DNA of 64,000 nt from Branchiostoma floridae (Eukaryota; Chordata; Leptocardii; Amphioxiformes; Branchiostomatidae). The notes under the pieces were generated by a model. That model saw only the letters and a program-made list of their open reading frames with translations. It was not told the origin of the DNA and did not search any database. The translations under genes and the position numbers were made by a program. Shown here in pieces: positions 12,092-24,064 of the stretch; position 1 is the first letter of the stretch; each line of letters opens with the position of its first letter. The stretch lies in the NCBI RefSeq assembly GCF_000003815.2, contig NC_049980.1:12973430-13037429 (forward strand), read 5' to 3'.

Positions 12092-12700
12092 TACTGTAAA
12101 TGCATTTTATTTCGCGGGGATTTAATTTCGCGGTAGCGGCAAAATGGACATTTCGCGGTGGATTTAATTTCGCGGTAGCGCCATCCCGCGAAATTCAATA
12201 CATTTTCAGCACTGCACTATAGTCGCGAACTGCCGTGTAAAACCCGGGCCCGGCGCCTCTACAAACCGCCAGTCGGAAAACACTTGCTGGTTACCCGGTA
12301 AGGGTCCTATACAGACGGATAGAACAGTTTCCATGCTTTTGACTTGTTCTTGCGTGAGCAACTGTTACTGATCTAATCGTATCTACCCTGTCAATACGTA
12401 ATAGTATACAGTAGTACGACCTTTGTATCATGGTGAACATACTGTACAGTACTGTAATACAGTTGGTCGTATGAAAAAACTACATGTGTGTCGTCAGTCA
12501 AGACTTCACCGTAGTAAGTATGTCAAACATTTCATTATACAGTGACAAAGACAGTAGTAGTATGTACATGGAGCGGAAAAGGGGCACCTTAGGCGGCGCC
12601 AGCAGACGAAATATTCGCGGTGGATTTAATTTCGCGGTGAAGCGGCCGCCGCGAAAACCGCGAATATTAATCCACCGCGAATATTTCTGCATTTACAGTA
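12092..12700. mobile_element. Inverted-repeat element, TACTGTAAATGCA family (copy 2)
   Basis: Starts TACTGTAAATGCA (12092-12104) and ends TGCATTTACAGTA (12688-12700), perfect terminal inverted repeats. Both end regions carry TTTAATTTCGCGGT-type motifs in opposing orientation, with a palindrome near 12610-12675. It is longer than the 181-bp copy at 1975-2155 because of about 400 bp of unrelated middle sequence, so it may be a nested insertion or two abutting copies. It has no coding capacity. Confidence 0.6.
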
Positions 12701-14012
12701 TTTGAACACTGCGAACACACACTAGTACTTGGACAAACAAATACACGGAAGTTTAAACGCAGGAAAGTTAGGTGCCGATGTTCCTTCAGACTCCGACACT
12801 TATACTGTGCAAGAAAGTGAATCAAACGAGATGGGCAAAAACACAACAAGATGCCTAAATTTCCAACTGACGTACGTTGTAACAAGAATTGAAGCGAAAA
12901 TGGTATACCAGCAAACAAGACTTTTACTTCTGTATTCAAAAAGCACAGATAACTAAAAAGTGACACTAGTTAGTATTATCGAGGCTACCACACTGCTGTC
13001 ACTTCTAAGCTACAATCAATGCTACATGTACTAACCACACTTTTACTGTTACTCTTGTACACTCAAGAAAAATGGGAACGGATTTTTTTTGTGTGGCTGC
13101 GTGTTTTCGGCGAAATCAGGCAAAATTAATGCGCATTTGGATGTCATCCGTAAGATTTTCTTTTATCATTGCTGTGTTCTAACTCTTGTTTTGTCGGGCA
13201 CACAGCCTTCAGCAGTAGCTGTAGCTGTATGAAGACAGACAGACTTTCATCTGGCATGACTTTCCTTACTTACACACAGTCACCAGCGGCCGAAGGAGCA
13301 AGGGCGCGCGGCGGGGGTGACGAACCGTATCAAATCTAGCCGTACTCAATCATCAGCCATTATATTACCTGGCATGTCAACAACAGTGATGTTACACGGC
13401 ATCAAGTACAGTCATTCGTCACAATCGGGATTTAGAGGGAGCTGTAAGAAATCCCGGCCACTACTACCCCCAACCCAACCTCTGCTTGGAGAACACTAAT
13501 ACCACATTCTCGGTTATGGGTCTCTAGATATCTGTGACACGGACACTCTGAGTCGGCTGATACTCTAAATAATATCCGAATAGTATCCGAATAGGTAAGG
13601 CAAGGTTTTGAAATGAGCTTTATTCTTACATCCGCTTGGACATTAAAAAGTCAACCCGAATTTAGTTTTGATCGCATTCGATTCTTTGACACGCCCCTTG
13701 CACTGTAAGTTTCTCAAATACGTTACCGTATTTTTGCCATAGTATGGCTTTTCAAGGATACACTCAAAACGTATTTCATTCAGATGAAATATAATTCTGT
13801 ATTTAGAAAAAAAGTCAATTTATAAATTTTCTAACACCTGATACAGTCTTAAAGCCTGCAGGGGTGAACATGTGCCCTCACCTAGCCGGACCAGGGTAGT
13901 AAGAAATCGTCTTCAGTCAAGTCCTCTTGACCTCGACATTTTTGTCTTTGACCGAGTGACCTTAACTGTCCTTCCTGCGGTCGATGGTCATCCTCTGCTT
14001 GTAAATTTTGAA

Positions 14013-14240
14013 AAGGCCCCCTTTCCACTAGACGGCGATGGCTGAGCGATCGTACAGCGACCGAAATTGGATGTGTGCCGGTAACTCATAATTGAAATAC
14101 ATAATGGAAGATATAAAAGTATGATTTAAAAGACAGCAAAACACGCAAAACTTACATGTACACCCTTTTCTATGAAATATGATATGTCAAATATTTAGTC
14201 TCTAAGCGGCCGTAGCCTCTAGTGTACGTTTTGTGGGTGT
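14013..14240. repeat. Interspersed repeat, family R1 (copy 2)
   Basis: Left end AGGCCCCCTTTCCACTAGAC, core AAATTGGATGTGTG and GATTTAAAAGACAGCAAAAC, right end GGCCGTAGCCTCTAGTG. This is the best preserved left end among the three copies in the window. Confidence 0.5.
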
Positions 14241-17200
14241 AATAGTCTGTCAGACATGTTTATAGAATTGTAGATGCAGACAAGAGTCAAAGCGGAACAA
14301 AGTTAGCTAATCACGTACCTTTTTTGACAACAGGTTGACTTGAAAGTTGATACAGCAATTCTACTTTAATGGGTTTGTCACCAAGACAAATCTGACTGAG
14401 CCGTCTGAAAACTGTTAATACGCTACTCCTTTGCTAGCAGTGCCACCCGCAAGCCAGTCTAGCTCTGACTCTGTGTTGATCCGTCTTTCGTCGCCGTACT
14501 AAAACAGCGGATACAGCGGATGTTTAAAGTCTCAAGCCACTATAGAGCCGTCGTCGGCTCACGCGCCCGACTGACCCTACTACAAATGTAACTACAAGAA
14601 CAGATCTAAGGTGAAGAAACTGAAAACACAGGGGACACGGACCGTTTGAAGCTTGGGCTTAGTTTATTTTCCATACAGGAGAGTTTGAATAGCATAAATT
14701 GTACTGGACATTCCGACTGGGGTGTATAGCTGCGGGCGGATTGAGTTTCTTACATGGCGGTCTCACGGCGAGAAGGTAAGGAGAGACTAAGCCTTGTGCC
14801 AAGTCCAATGTCTACTGCAGGACTCGAGCTAATGGAGAGGGGATGTTCAAAGAAATCAGTAAAACCAAACTTGAAGAGTAACAAATCCTCACTTATGTAT
14901 AGTAGATAGCCGCTAGGAGGCCCCTAATTCAATCGTTTGTTTCTTTTTGCCAACACATACCAAAGTACCAAAGTACCAAATATCATAAATATTCATTCGC
15001 GACTTCTTTAGTTATGCTCGACGTCCATAGACATATATACATTAAGTATGAGGTAGGTTTTGCCATTTTAAGCTTGTGCAACTAGATTTTCCGGTTCAAC
15101 GTCCGTTGTGGACTATTATCATACGTAAAACATCAGGTACATCTTGACATGCATAGTTACCATATGTTACGTCAGTGTATCTGCAGGTACCCTGGCAATT
15201 TTCCTTCAACATCAAGGATTCCAAACATTTCATTTCTACATCTACAATTCACCAAGCAAACTCACAAAACAGCTCCGTTTTGGACGTCAGCCACGCTAAT
15301 GGCCTTGACTTACTGCTTTAAACAGACACACCTGTGGGATTGCGCCAGACATTGCGAGTGTAGCAACCCTAGCTCGAGAAATGACCCAAAGCCGCACTCA
15401 CGTGCACTTGTGAACCATTCATTGTTACCGCGGTCTGTACGTGATGTGTGGTGTTACATCTTGAACCATTGAGAGAGCGTCACTTTTTCAGCAAACCCAA
15501 ATCATGATTTAGTTAATTTGACATGTTCAGTTCATATATGGTACATTAGTCGCCTTTCCTTCGACTGGCAATAGTTTTCGTTCTGCATGCGTCTCTAGCA
15601 CGACCGGGTGTAGGAAATATAACGTTAACATATAGTGATGATCTGTAAGATTGTTATTCAGAAAAATTTGATTGACAACTGTCAAAAGCATTGCGAATTG
15701 TATACAGCTCAAACTAGAACACCGTACCTGCTTAGTCCGCGACATTGACATTGTCTGGTAGCCACTACTGCCACGTGGCACTTTTGACGACTATTTTTAG
15801 GTTTAAGAAATAGTTGCAAAAGCATGAAGGTCGAAATCTTACCTTTGGTGTAATCGACTATAGGATGTACGTCTTCTTCGGAACTGGAAAAGGCAATGTT
15901 CTCGCACTGGGTTCCGAGACTCTATTTGAATAGCGATAGTGAGTGATTAATTATGTGTTGAGCGGGCGGCTATGAGACGACAGACGGAAGTCGCTACAAG
16001 AACGCCTCTGCACCTTTAATACCGACGGTTTCTTAGCAACCATATGAAAAATAGTCACGGCACGATTCTCAGGCATGTCGATGTCTCCCAGACCTTTTTA
16101 TGGTGACCTCAAAAATCTTTTGCCCTTAGGAAGCCCACTCGTAGTAAGTTTCCCCCGGAATGCCAAATGCCTTGTCCCAGATACAGAAGGACACCCAGGT
16201 CCAGGTTTCTGTTGGCACAGTTTCCAATGGGATCCAGATTGAAGACTCGGTCAGTCGGCGGTTGGTTCATGAGTGTTGCCAATAGGGGAGGAGTAAGTGT
16301 AAAGGGTGAGATCATATTTACACAGTGTGTAAATGGCACGCGCCTCCTACTGCGGTCTAACGTGCTTAATCTTGAAGTTTAAAGCACGTAAGAGGAGACG
16401 TGATGGAAAGCCCCATGAACTTGTACAGTTCAGAACAAATCATTTACCATTCACGGTGTCAGCTGGGTATAGAGTACAGACTGTCTTCACAGCAGCAACT
16501 GTATTCATTGCAATTTACGGTGTTTTCTACATCAACCTTTGGTGTATATTACTTAACTAATTTTGAATATCAGACATATTTGATTATGTCAATTTTTCAG
16601 AATTTACTTGAACGCGCGTGCTATTTTGCGAATATTGTCTGCCATGTACATAGGCCTTTACATGTATATGTGTCAAAAACTCATCACAGAGACTAATCCA
16701 GCTCAAATTGGCTAGTCTGTAGCTAGCTTGTGTTTATACAATCTCTCGCTGGTTGGGGTTAATGACCCATTCCCCGAGAGGGTTTACCTTTTATTTGCAG
16801 ACATCTGTTTGCTGTCCGCCCTGACCTTACCGCTCATGCTGAGAGAGAGAGAACTTCGATTATTCAAATCGATACGGCAGACACAAGTTCGAAATGTTGA
16901 AACGACGACACTCACTGAAGCTACCCACTAAACTACGACAAATGACAAAATAGTAATTCGTTGACCAGAATTAAATCATACGGTTACGCATATACGTCAA
17001 TGTCCGACGTGACTAGCCCCATCATGGCAGTAGAAATAAGTTTCTAATTTTCATATGCCCGGCACGGTACACATAGAAAACAAACATTTAAAGGGTGCCA
17101 ACGTTTCAAAGCCTTTAGGCAGAAAATGTGAAGCCTGAAATATTTGTACTTGTTTAAATGAATATGCTTGTTTGTCGTACATTGAGACGAACAGTCACAC

Positions 17201-18084
17201 CAGCACTACGAAGGTACGTAGGTACCAGGAGGCAAATACATGTATTCTGAATACCGGTCTAGCTAAACTTCTTATGCGTTTTAGTCAAACGTCAGAATGT
17301 TGAGTTTAACATGGATATGGGAAATAAATAACATAAAAGGAGTAACTTAGAACGCGAATAGGACATCCTACAGTCAAATTGGGTCATCAGGTCACGAATC
17401 GGCCACGCGACCAGGTGTTATCATGTACACGTAGCTATATATAGTATATCGGGTCCATCGTGAGCTCCCAGTACATGTATCTCGATGGTATGTTGCCCGC
17501 CCTCCCCTTTTATTTGCGCACCGTCGGGCAACTTTTTTACGGGGTTAGAGGACTCTATGTTCTCAATATTAATGGCTCACGATCCTGACTGTCCATCGCT
17601 TTAACTTTCACCAATGATATTATTAGTGGTTTGACCAATGAAAGATTGGCAGCATGTCCGTCAAACTTTTTCACTTTATTTGCGCTTTGTTGTCGTTTGA
17701 CTAGACCGGTACCCACGGTAGATAACTGGCGGTGCAGCATGGATACCCGGCTATACACATGATGTATATATATAGTCTCCGGCCAGCAGAAAACCACAGC
17801 ACAGCATGGCACGGGTTCTTTCTTGGCAAGGATGTTCGCTGTCTGAGTCACCGTGTTTGGAAGACTGACCTTTAAACAAAGCGAACCATCCACGTCGGTG
17901 GTACCATTGGACCAAGGCGATGACCTTCGGACACGTCAGTCACCTGTGTACCCGCAGCCCACTGTTTTCAAAATAGACTCGGCCAAGTGGTCACCAGATG
18001 CCCTTAACGTATGGGTGACGACACGTGTTACAGTGGAGTTCAAGCACCACTAAACCGACCATGCTAAACGGCTCTGAGCCTTTT

Positions 18085-18150
18085 GACGGAGTGGTTTGCG
18101 TTGCTGGGTTTGTGATCTGGCGGCCCGGGTTCAAATCACTTATAGCTGTG
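18085..18150 (+). repeat. tRNA-like sequence, possible SINE head
   Basis: GACGGAGTGGTTTGCG resembles a degraded A box, and GGGTTCAAATC about 40 bp later is a canonical B box, the spacing of a tRNA gene. I could not fold a complete cloverleaf with an acceptor stem, so this is more likely a tRNA-derived SINE head or tRNA pseudogene than a functional tRNA. Confidence 0.3.
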
Positions 18151-20287
18151 CCATCCGTCATTTGCAGGGAACCTCGCTCACGACTATTTCCAACTATATA
18201 AGAAGCCTATGGATGGTCTAGAGAAGGTTGAGACTGGAGCGTTTGACAACCTACATTTTCTGATTGTTAAAGCTCCTGTTTATCATTATTTGTATGTTAT
18301 TGTTTGTCACTTGCAATTAGCTCTCGGGCAAGAATTTGTAATAAAACTTATTATTAAAAGGTGCGTGTTGAATGAAAAGTACACTCTTCCACCATGTTTT
18401 CTTCTTGTCACATAATTCTTCTCGTTTCCTCAAAATATATCCACACGACTCCTTTCTGAGCTCAACAACCCATCTAGTTTTTGTCATCGCCAACGCCAGC
18501 TTATCAATGTTTAGAAACATCATATGATACACTTGGGCAGGGATTCGTCCCTCTATCTTTCGTGTAAGTTTTCTTTACCACTTCCGCATAGGTACTACGT
18601 TTGTAAATGCCTGTAATGTTGATAAATGTATCCGGGAAAGTTTTAAACAATCATTCGTAGCGCCAAAAGAAATACATTGAAACCCGGTAAGCAAAGAGGA
18701 ATTGGAAAGAAAACAAAAGTTCGGAAACCCTAAATCTTGGAGAAGAAATAGCCTTTCCCCTGTCAAGTTGTCTCGGTTTGGAAGTGAATCAACTATTTGA
18801 ACACCACCGCTCCCTGTGAGCACAGACTCGCCCTGCAGGTCACTGACCTTGACCCAGTTGGTGAAGATGAGCTGCGGTTTCGTCTAGAAGACTTCCGAAC
18901 TAATGGAATAAGACACGGGCTTGTCCTTTAGAAGTCTCTCTGACACGACGTTTGAGAATTAAGTGTAATAAATCACTGCCTTTCTGTCAGCATCAATGAC
19001 ACAATGTATGCATTCAGAAGCCCTGCAACATAGGGGGGGTTTACGGCTGGCTAAACTAGTTTTCTTTATTTATAATAGGTTGTCAACTTCAAATATCATT
19101 CATCATAATTTGATTTAAGAATCAAGAAGCAACAAGAGACCGAAGATCTCGTTGCTTTCTGAAACATTTTTTGCTTGAATTTTGTTTTATTCATTATAGT
19201 GATCTCGTTTATTTTTGTGCATTTCCCAAGATGGCTCTCAGAAGACATGCAGATAGTGTGAAATTGAGGACAGGAAATACGATAACCTATTCTGGGACCT
19301 TAGACCCAACATCCTGTGTCTCCTGTGTGTGTAGCATGCGAAGACAAGACGCCCTATGGTATTCAAATAACTACAAACACACAAAGAAACAAAGACACGC
19401 AGCAAAAAGAAAACAAGGATCCATACAAGGATGCAACAAACAGGTTGCTACAAAACATTTCTTTCAACACCAAGGCAACAAATTTACTGAAAAACTATTG
19501 CACTTTCCTCAAATCTATCACAAGACAAAGTAATGTGTTTCTGCAAACTCATGTAGTCAAAATTATCTTAAGTATCCATATGGGCCCTGAAAATACTTGG
19601 AATCACCCCTGAATCTTTTGAAGTAATATCTTCAACACGTTCCCTGAATATACGTCGTTACTGTGACAGACCATAGAGAGGGTGCCAGTAGAATTTCTTG
19701 TGCCAAGATATAGCATTTTTTAAAGGTGACTGGAGTGGTTTCTAAGGGATATCACCATGTGTTGACTGTGGGGAGTTACTAGACGTGACAAAACTGGTGG
19801 AATGGATCCAGAACAGTAACATAGAGAGAAGGATCACTCCTTCTTGACATGCCCCTGTGTGCCCAGACACCCACAAAAATGTGACCCTATTAATATTTCT
19901 TGTTGTTAGTTTTGGCATTGTCATACAGCCAAGGCTATATTTATCTGCACAATTTATTGAAAGTGATCAGAGTATGAAACCAAACTTTACAAGAAACCAG
20001 TGGCATGCATCCAACTTTATTCTAATTTCTTATTCTATTTAAATCGATTAATCAATCAATAGATATTAACATTACTATCATTTCGTTACTATCATTGTTC
20101 CGCTTGAATAAAATATTCTCTTGAAGAAAGCATCAACCAACATCCTCTAGACATCCAGATCTCCAAAAAGGTACTGACATTTGAAACAACTTACAAAAGG
20201 TATGCTGATTGGGAAATGGTCAGACGTTTCAGCTGGTATCTAACCTTCATCAACGTAACTTACAAAAGGTAAAATAAGATTATACAG

Positions 20288-22782
20288 CTATTGTGTAACA
20301 CTTGAAGATTGTTTTGTTCCCTTTCTTCTTCTTTTCCTCTTCTTTTGCCCTACAGCTGGTTCATTCTTCTGACTGCCAGTGTCTGATGTTTTCTGTTTCT
20401 TGGGTTTGCAAGACAGAGGGTTGGGGGCTTTTGGTCTTTTTCTCTTCTTCTTCTGTTGCACTGTTGGCTCATCTTTCATGGCTTTCAACACTGATGCTTC
20501 ATGCTCTGATAAACCAATCTGTAAGGAAAAAAGAGTTAGTAAATCACTAATCACAGTACCTTACAAGTGTCCATATTACTCTTTGATAAACCAATTTCTG
20601 ATGGCAAAGTTCTCAATCAGGGCTGTCTCCAGCCTTTATTTTTTCAGACTGCCATTTAATTGTTCCAGTAAAGTACTTATTGTTTGAGGAAATATAATAT
20701 TTTGCTCTTAAATCTGATATTCTAAGGTGATGACAATAAATATTCATCACTTTTATGTCATGTAGTTCAGATATCTTTTTAATGGGTGGGGTGAAATTTC
20801 TGTCTGGCCAAACAAGCAAATTTCCATCTCGGGATGGAGGGATGGGTCCTGGACATGGCCATGGTTTCAATGCTCTGTATTTGTCTACATTACAAGTAAC
20901 AAAGTAAAAGAGAATGTCAGTGGCTTAAAATGAAATAAATGTTCGTACTTTGCATTAATTGCCACTAGTTTGCTAAAAATTAACTTATATCTAGGATGAA
21001 TCTAAAGACATTAATTTTTTAAAACAAATTTGAAAGGCTATAAACATACAATTGTAATAAAAAAAAGATGTCATTGCTTTGCTATATGTCAATGAACACA
21101 CCTTGGTATCCTGTAACCCTTCAGCTTTAGCCACTGATCTAGCCGATGGTCTGTCCAGTACTGGTGTTGCTTTGTTAAGGTATAGCAATGGTACAGCAGG
21201 GATGTTCTTAAGTTTCTGTGTCAGCAATGGGTCCTGGTGATAGGAATAGGAAACATATATGAATGGAATGTATGTAGAATATGTCTATTGTTGAAGCAGA
21301 AAAAGTACATTGAAAAGCAGAGGCTGACACTGCTATGTGGATATGAATCAATCAGGAGGTAATACAATGTATGAAATAGAAATAGAGAGCTAGGAAACCA
21401 CAACAATTTTCCCTCCAAATATCTGATTGGAGATTAAAGGAAAGCTACACTTACATTTGAAAACAATACTAAATGTACCACAAAGTCAAGGTCTCACTCG
21501 TTTTACATAAGTCCATCATATTTCAGGGCTCTCTTATCGTTTGAAACTAGCCCTGTGCTAATGGCTATTCAACTGACTGATTGAAATTTGTGATGTCAGG
21601 AAACATTGTCCCAATCAGGTCTGATATATTTCCTTGAAATGAATTTCAAGCCCAGTTTAATGTGAGTCAGTTTCTTGTGGAATTCATTCGGAGTATGACA
21701 TTAAAAAAAAAGACATGAAAAGACTACCAAGATTATCAAATTGCATGTACATGCAATTGGGAACAGAACTCCACTGTTCAATACATGTAGAATACAGTAA
21801 CCATCTGTAACAATAGTGGTAACATCACACAAGTTTTACTGAGTAGATCTCTAGGTGTATAACATCTACAAACCTGGGTTGCAACAAAGTAGTGATGTTC
21901 ATTGTGTGGCTTTATAAGACCCAGCAGACAGTCAGCTGCAGGCAGTGGTGCTCCCTTGTGGCCACACTTTCTGGGTTTGAACCGCTTTGCAACAAGGAAA
22001 GCTCCGTACATCAGCGGTCCGAAGGCCTCCAGCTCAGCCTGGACACAGGAGGTGGTCAGCAGCTGGACATTACCCTCTAGGTACTTGGGAAGCTGTTCTT
22101 TTATGTCAACCTATGCGAGAAGTAATATATGAACCATCAACATCAAGTGGTCAAGAGGAGGGAGAGAGAGAGGATATTCTGTGTGTGTGAGGTGATATTA
22201 TGAAGCCAACCATTCTGAATTTGTTGTAGTGGGGACCCCATTATGAAGGTCTGCATGTGTGTGTGTGTGTGTGTGTGTGGGGGGGGGGTTCTTCCTGGAT
22301 TTTAAAGGGCTGGCAATGCTAAACAGTAACTTGATGTGCAATTATGCTTCAATTACACAATGATTTACAGCCAGTATTTAACAGTTAGAGAGGGCTATCG
22401 ATGACTAACAGTGATTCAAAACAGCTTTCTAGATCTATGCTTCACAGATAAAGACATGCAGTCCCTCTTTTGTCAAATATTTCAGTTTCAGACAAATTTA
22501 AAGTAAAACATTCATTTTTTTTTTATCTATGTAGTCATTCTCCGATCTTCAGCATTAGCAGCTGTCCTTAAGGGCGCTGACGTGGATCGCTGAAGTGGTT
22601 GTTGATACTTGTCTTAAACTTATGTCTGTTAAACTTATCTAAGGAACTCATTGTACCTTGAACTGCAGAGCTGCCTTGCAGAAGGTTCCATCTATCAGGA
22701 CCTGGTATGGCTCGTAGTAACTGAAGTTGTTCTTGTAAAAACTGAGGACGTGACGAACATTCTTCTGTCTCTTTACCTTCAT
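20288..22782 (-). CDS. UTP23: UTP23, small-subunit processome component
   Basis: Four coding exons on the minus strand, all GT-AG and phase 0: 22782-22657, 22110-21874, 21233-21102, 20518-20288; 241 residues (human about 249). UTP23 is an inactive PIN-domain protein needed for early 18S rRNA processing in the nucleolus. Recognisable blocks in order: MKVKRQKNVRHVL start, EPYQVLIDGTFCKAAL, IKEQLPKYL, VQLLTTSCVQAELEAFG, HHYFVATQDPLL spanning an intron, VPLLYLNKATPVLDRPS, then a Lys-rich tail with the family word APNPLSCKPKK. The ATG sits 12 bp after a CAG preceded by a pyrimidine tract, so an untranslated first exon further upstream is likely. In the expected zinc-binding segment, KRFKPRKCGH has Phe where I recall a Cys in human. 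Divergent from EIF3H. Confidence 0.95.
22249..22290. repeat. GT/G microsatellite
   Basis: A run of about 15 TG dinucleotides followed by about 10 G, in UTP23 intron 1 (plus-strand view). A second poly-G run lies at about 22971-22985. Confidence 0.8.
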
Positions 22783-24064
22783 GACCTATAAATACTGAAA
22801 ATCAAAGGAAGAAGTAAACATTTGACAGTTAGTCAGTATCTAATGTTATATGGATAATGGATGTTAGCAGACTATGTAGTGAATAGGCACTATGTAGTAT
22901 CAGGCTGGCAGTATGTGTCTAAAATTATCAATATTTTGATCAGCATTGTTACTTTAATTTACCTTTATTCGGGGGGGGGGGGGGTGACCTATATCTGCTT
23001 TACCTAAATTAGTAAATACAGGATATTTAGGGATATCACATACTCTAGAAGGACGGTGGATTCAAATTGCTTTTTTTTTTCAATATAATACAGTTTGAGA
23101 CCACTGTCAGTCGTCTTGTATCCGAAATACCCTGGTGTTAAATGCAATGGATAAAGGTTACCCCACGAATAAAGGTGAACTAGCGTTAACGCTATTCCCC
23201 AAGCTGAGGTTATAAGCCCAGCCCAGGGAGTCACACACAGTCATAGAGGTCAGAACGCATGTGCGGCGACAGGAATTCTAGGTAATATGGAGTGTCTTGA
23301 AATTGAAAAACAGTATTTGTCTCAACCATTGTTCCGATCTGCATAACAAGGTCCAGAGGGTTTTGTTTTCAATTTCAGGGCCTTTCCCTTTGAATTCAAG
23401 TCGTCGCACATGCGTTCTGATCTCTGTGAAAGGACTTATACAAAATGTAGTTAGGCTCCAGCTTGCATCAAATGTTTTTTTTTTACTTGTTTTGTCGACC
23501 TATCTGTCCCTGGAGACTGACTGATAATTTAGGGAACTGCCATATGTTGACATGCTGCAACTGGCAAGTTTGCTTTATGTTTATCAACATTTTTGTGGGA
23601 GGGGGGCAGTAGAAAACACCTTCCGACAGTTGAAAACTTTGCCAACCAAAAGTACTATAACTACTAAATAACGATACCTACATATGCGCCCTTCAATGGG
23701 GAGTCAGGCAAGTGTTTCTGAACACTATACGCCAAAGGAAAAATTCCAAGGAGAACAAAAACACACATGCAAGAAATTATTTCACAAGCATACCTAGTGT
23801 GTTGCACGTGTGTTGGATCCTCGTCAGAAATACAGTCAGTAAATCCGCGCGATAAAGATTCGCATCAATTACTTACCACAATATGTTTCATAAAAAATTA
23901 AAGTCAATTAATGTGACTAATAATATTATAAAACAAATAAATCTATATTTTTTGGCTTAGAAATCATTTTTTTCTTAGTGAAAATCTTGTTGCATGTTGA
24001 GATTCGATGTGATCCGAATAAGAAACTCGCTATAGGAAACCCAGGAGGCAAGTGTGTGTCTAAG
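22783..24064. promoter_or_regulatory. Bidirectional promoter region between UTP23 and EIF3H
   Basis: 1.28 kb separates the two divergent start codons. It should hold both transcription start sites and probably an untranslated first exon of UTP23. No TATA box is clear. It also contains an inverted-repeat element (23246-23428). The region just upstream of 24065 is the most likely core promoter for EIF3H, but no motif proves it. Confidence 0.5.
23246..23428. repeat. Inverted-repeat element in the UTP23/EIF3H intergenic region
   Basis: GAGGTCAGAACGCATGTGCG near 23247 is opposed by CGCACATGCGTTCTGATCTC near 23405; an inner pair TTGAAATTGAAAA / TTTTCAATTTCA extends the fold. Total about 183 bp, MITE-like, non-coding. 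Confidence 0.55.

Larger units (their letters stand above)
11775..20287. other. Long gene-poor stretch
   Basis: About 8.5 kb without a supportable gene. Open frames are short, lack recognisable motifs and do not chain through splice sites. Visible content: a 609-bp inverted-repeat element (12092-12700), one R1 repeat (14013-14240), a tRNA-like stretch (18085-18150), and a very short LRR-like word near 18209. Promoter elements of the minus-strand LRR gene should lie just above 11775, but none is clear. Unannotated 5' UTR exons or non-coding RNAs cannot be excluded. Confidence 0.5.

Noticed and set aside
18209-18280. LRR-like word (MDGLEKVETGAFDNL)
   Set aside because: Only one repeat length, no continuation in frame and no splice partner; perhaps a pseudogene scrap but unsupported.
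18575-18890. Minus-strand open stretch with some LRR-cap-like residues
   Set aside because: No LRR periodicity or paired cysteines, and no neighbouring exon to join.
19171-19533. 120-codon plus-strand open frame
   Set aside because: Low-complexity Lys/Gln/His composition, no family motif, no splice context.
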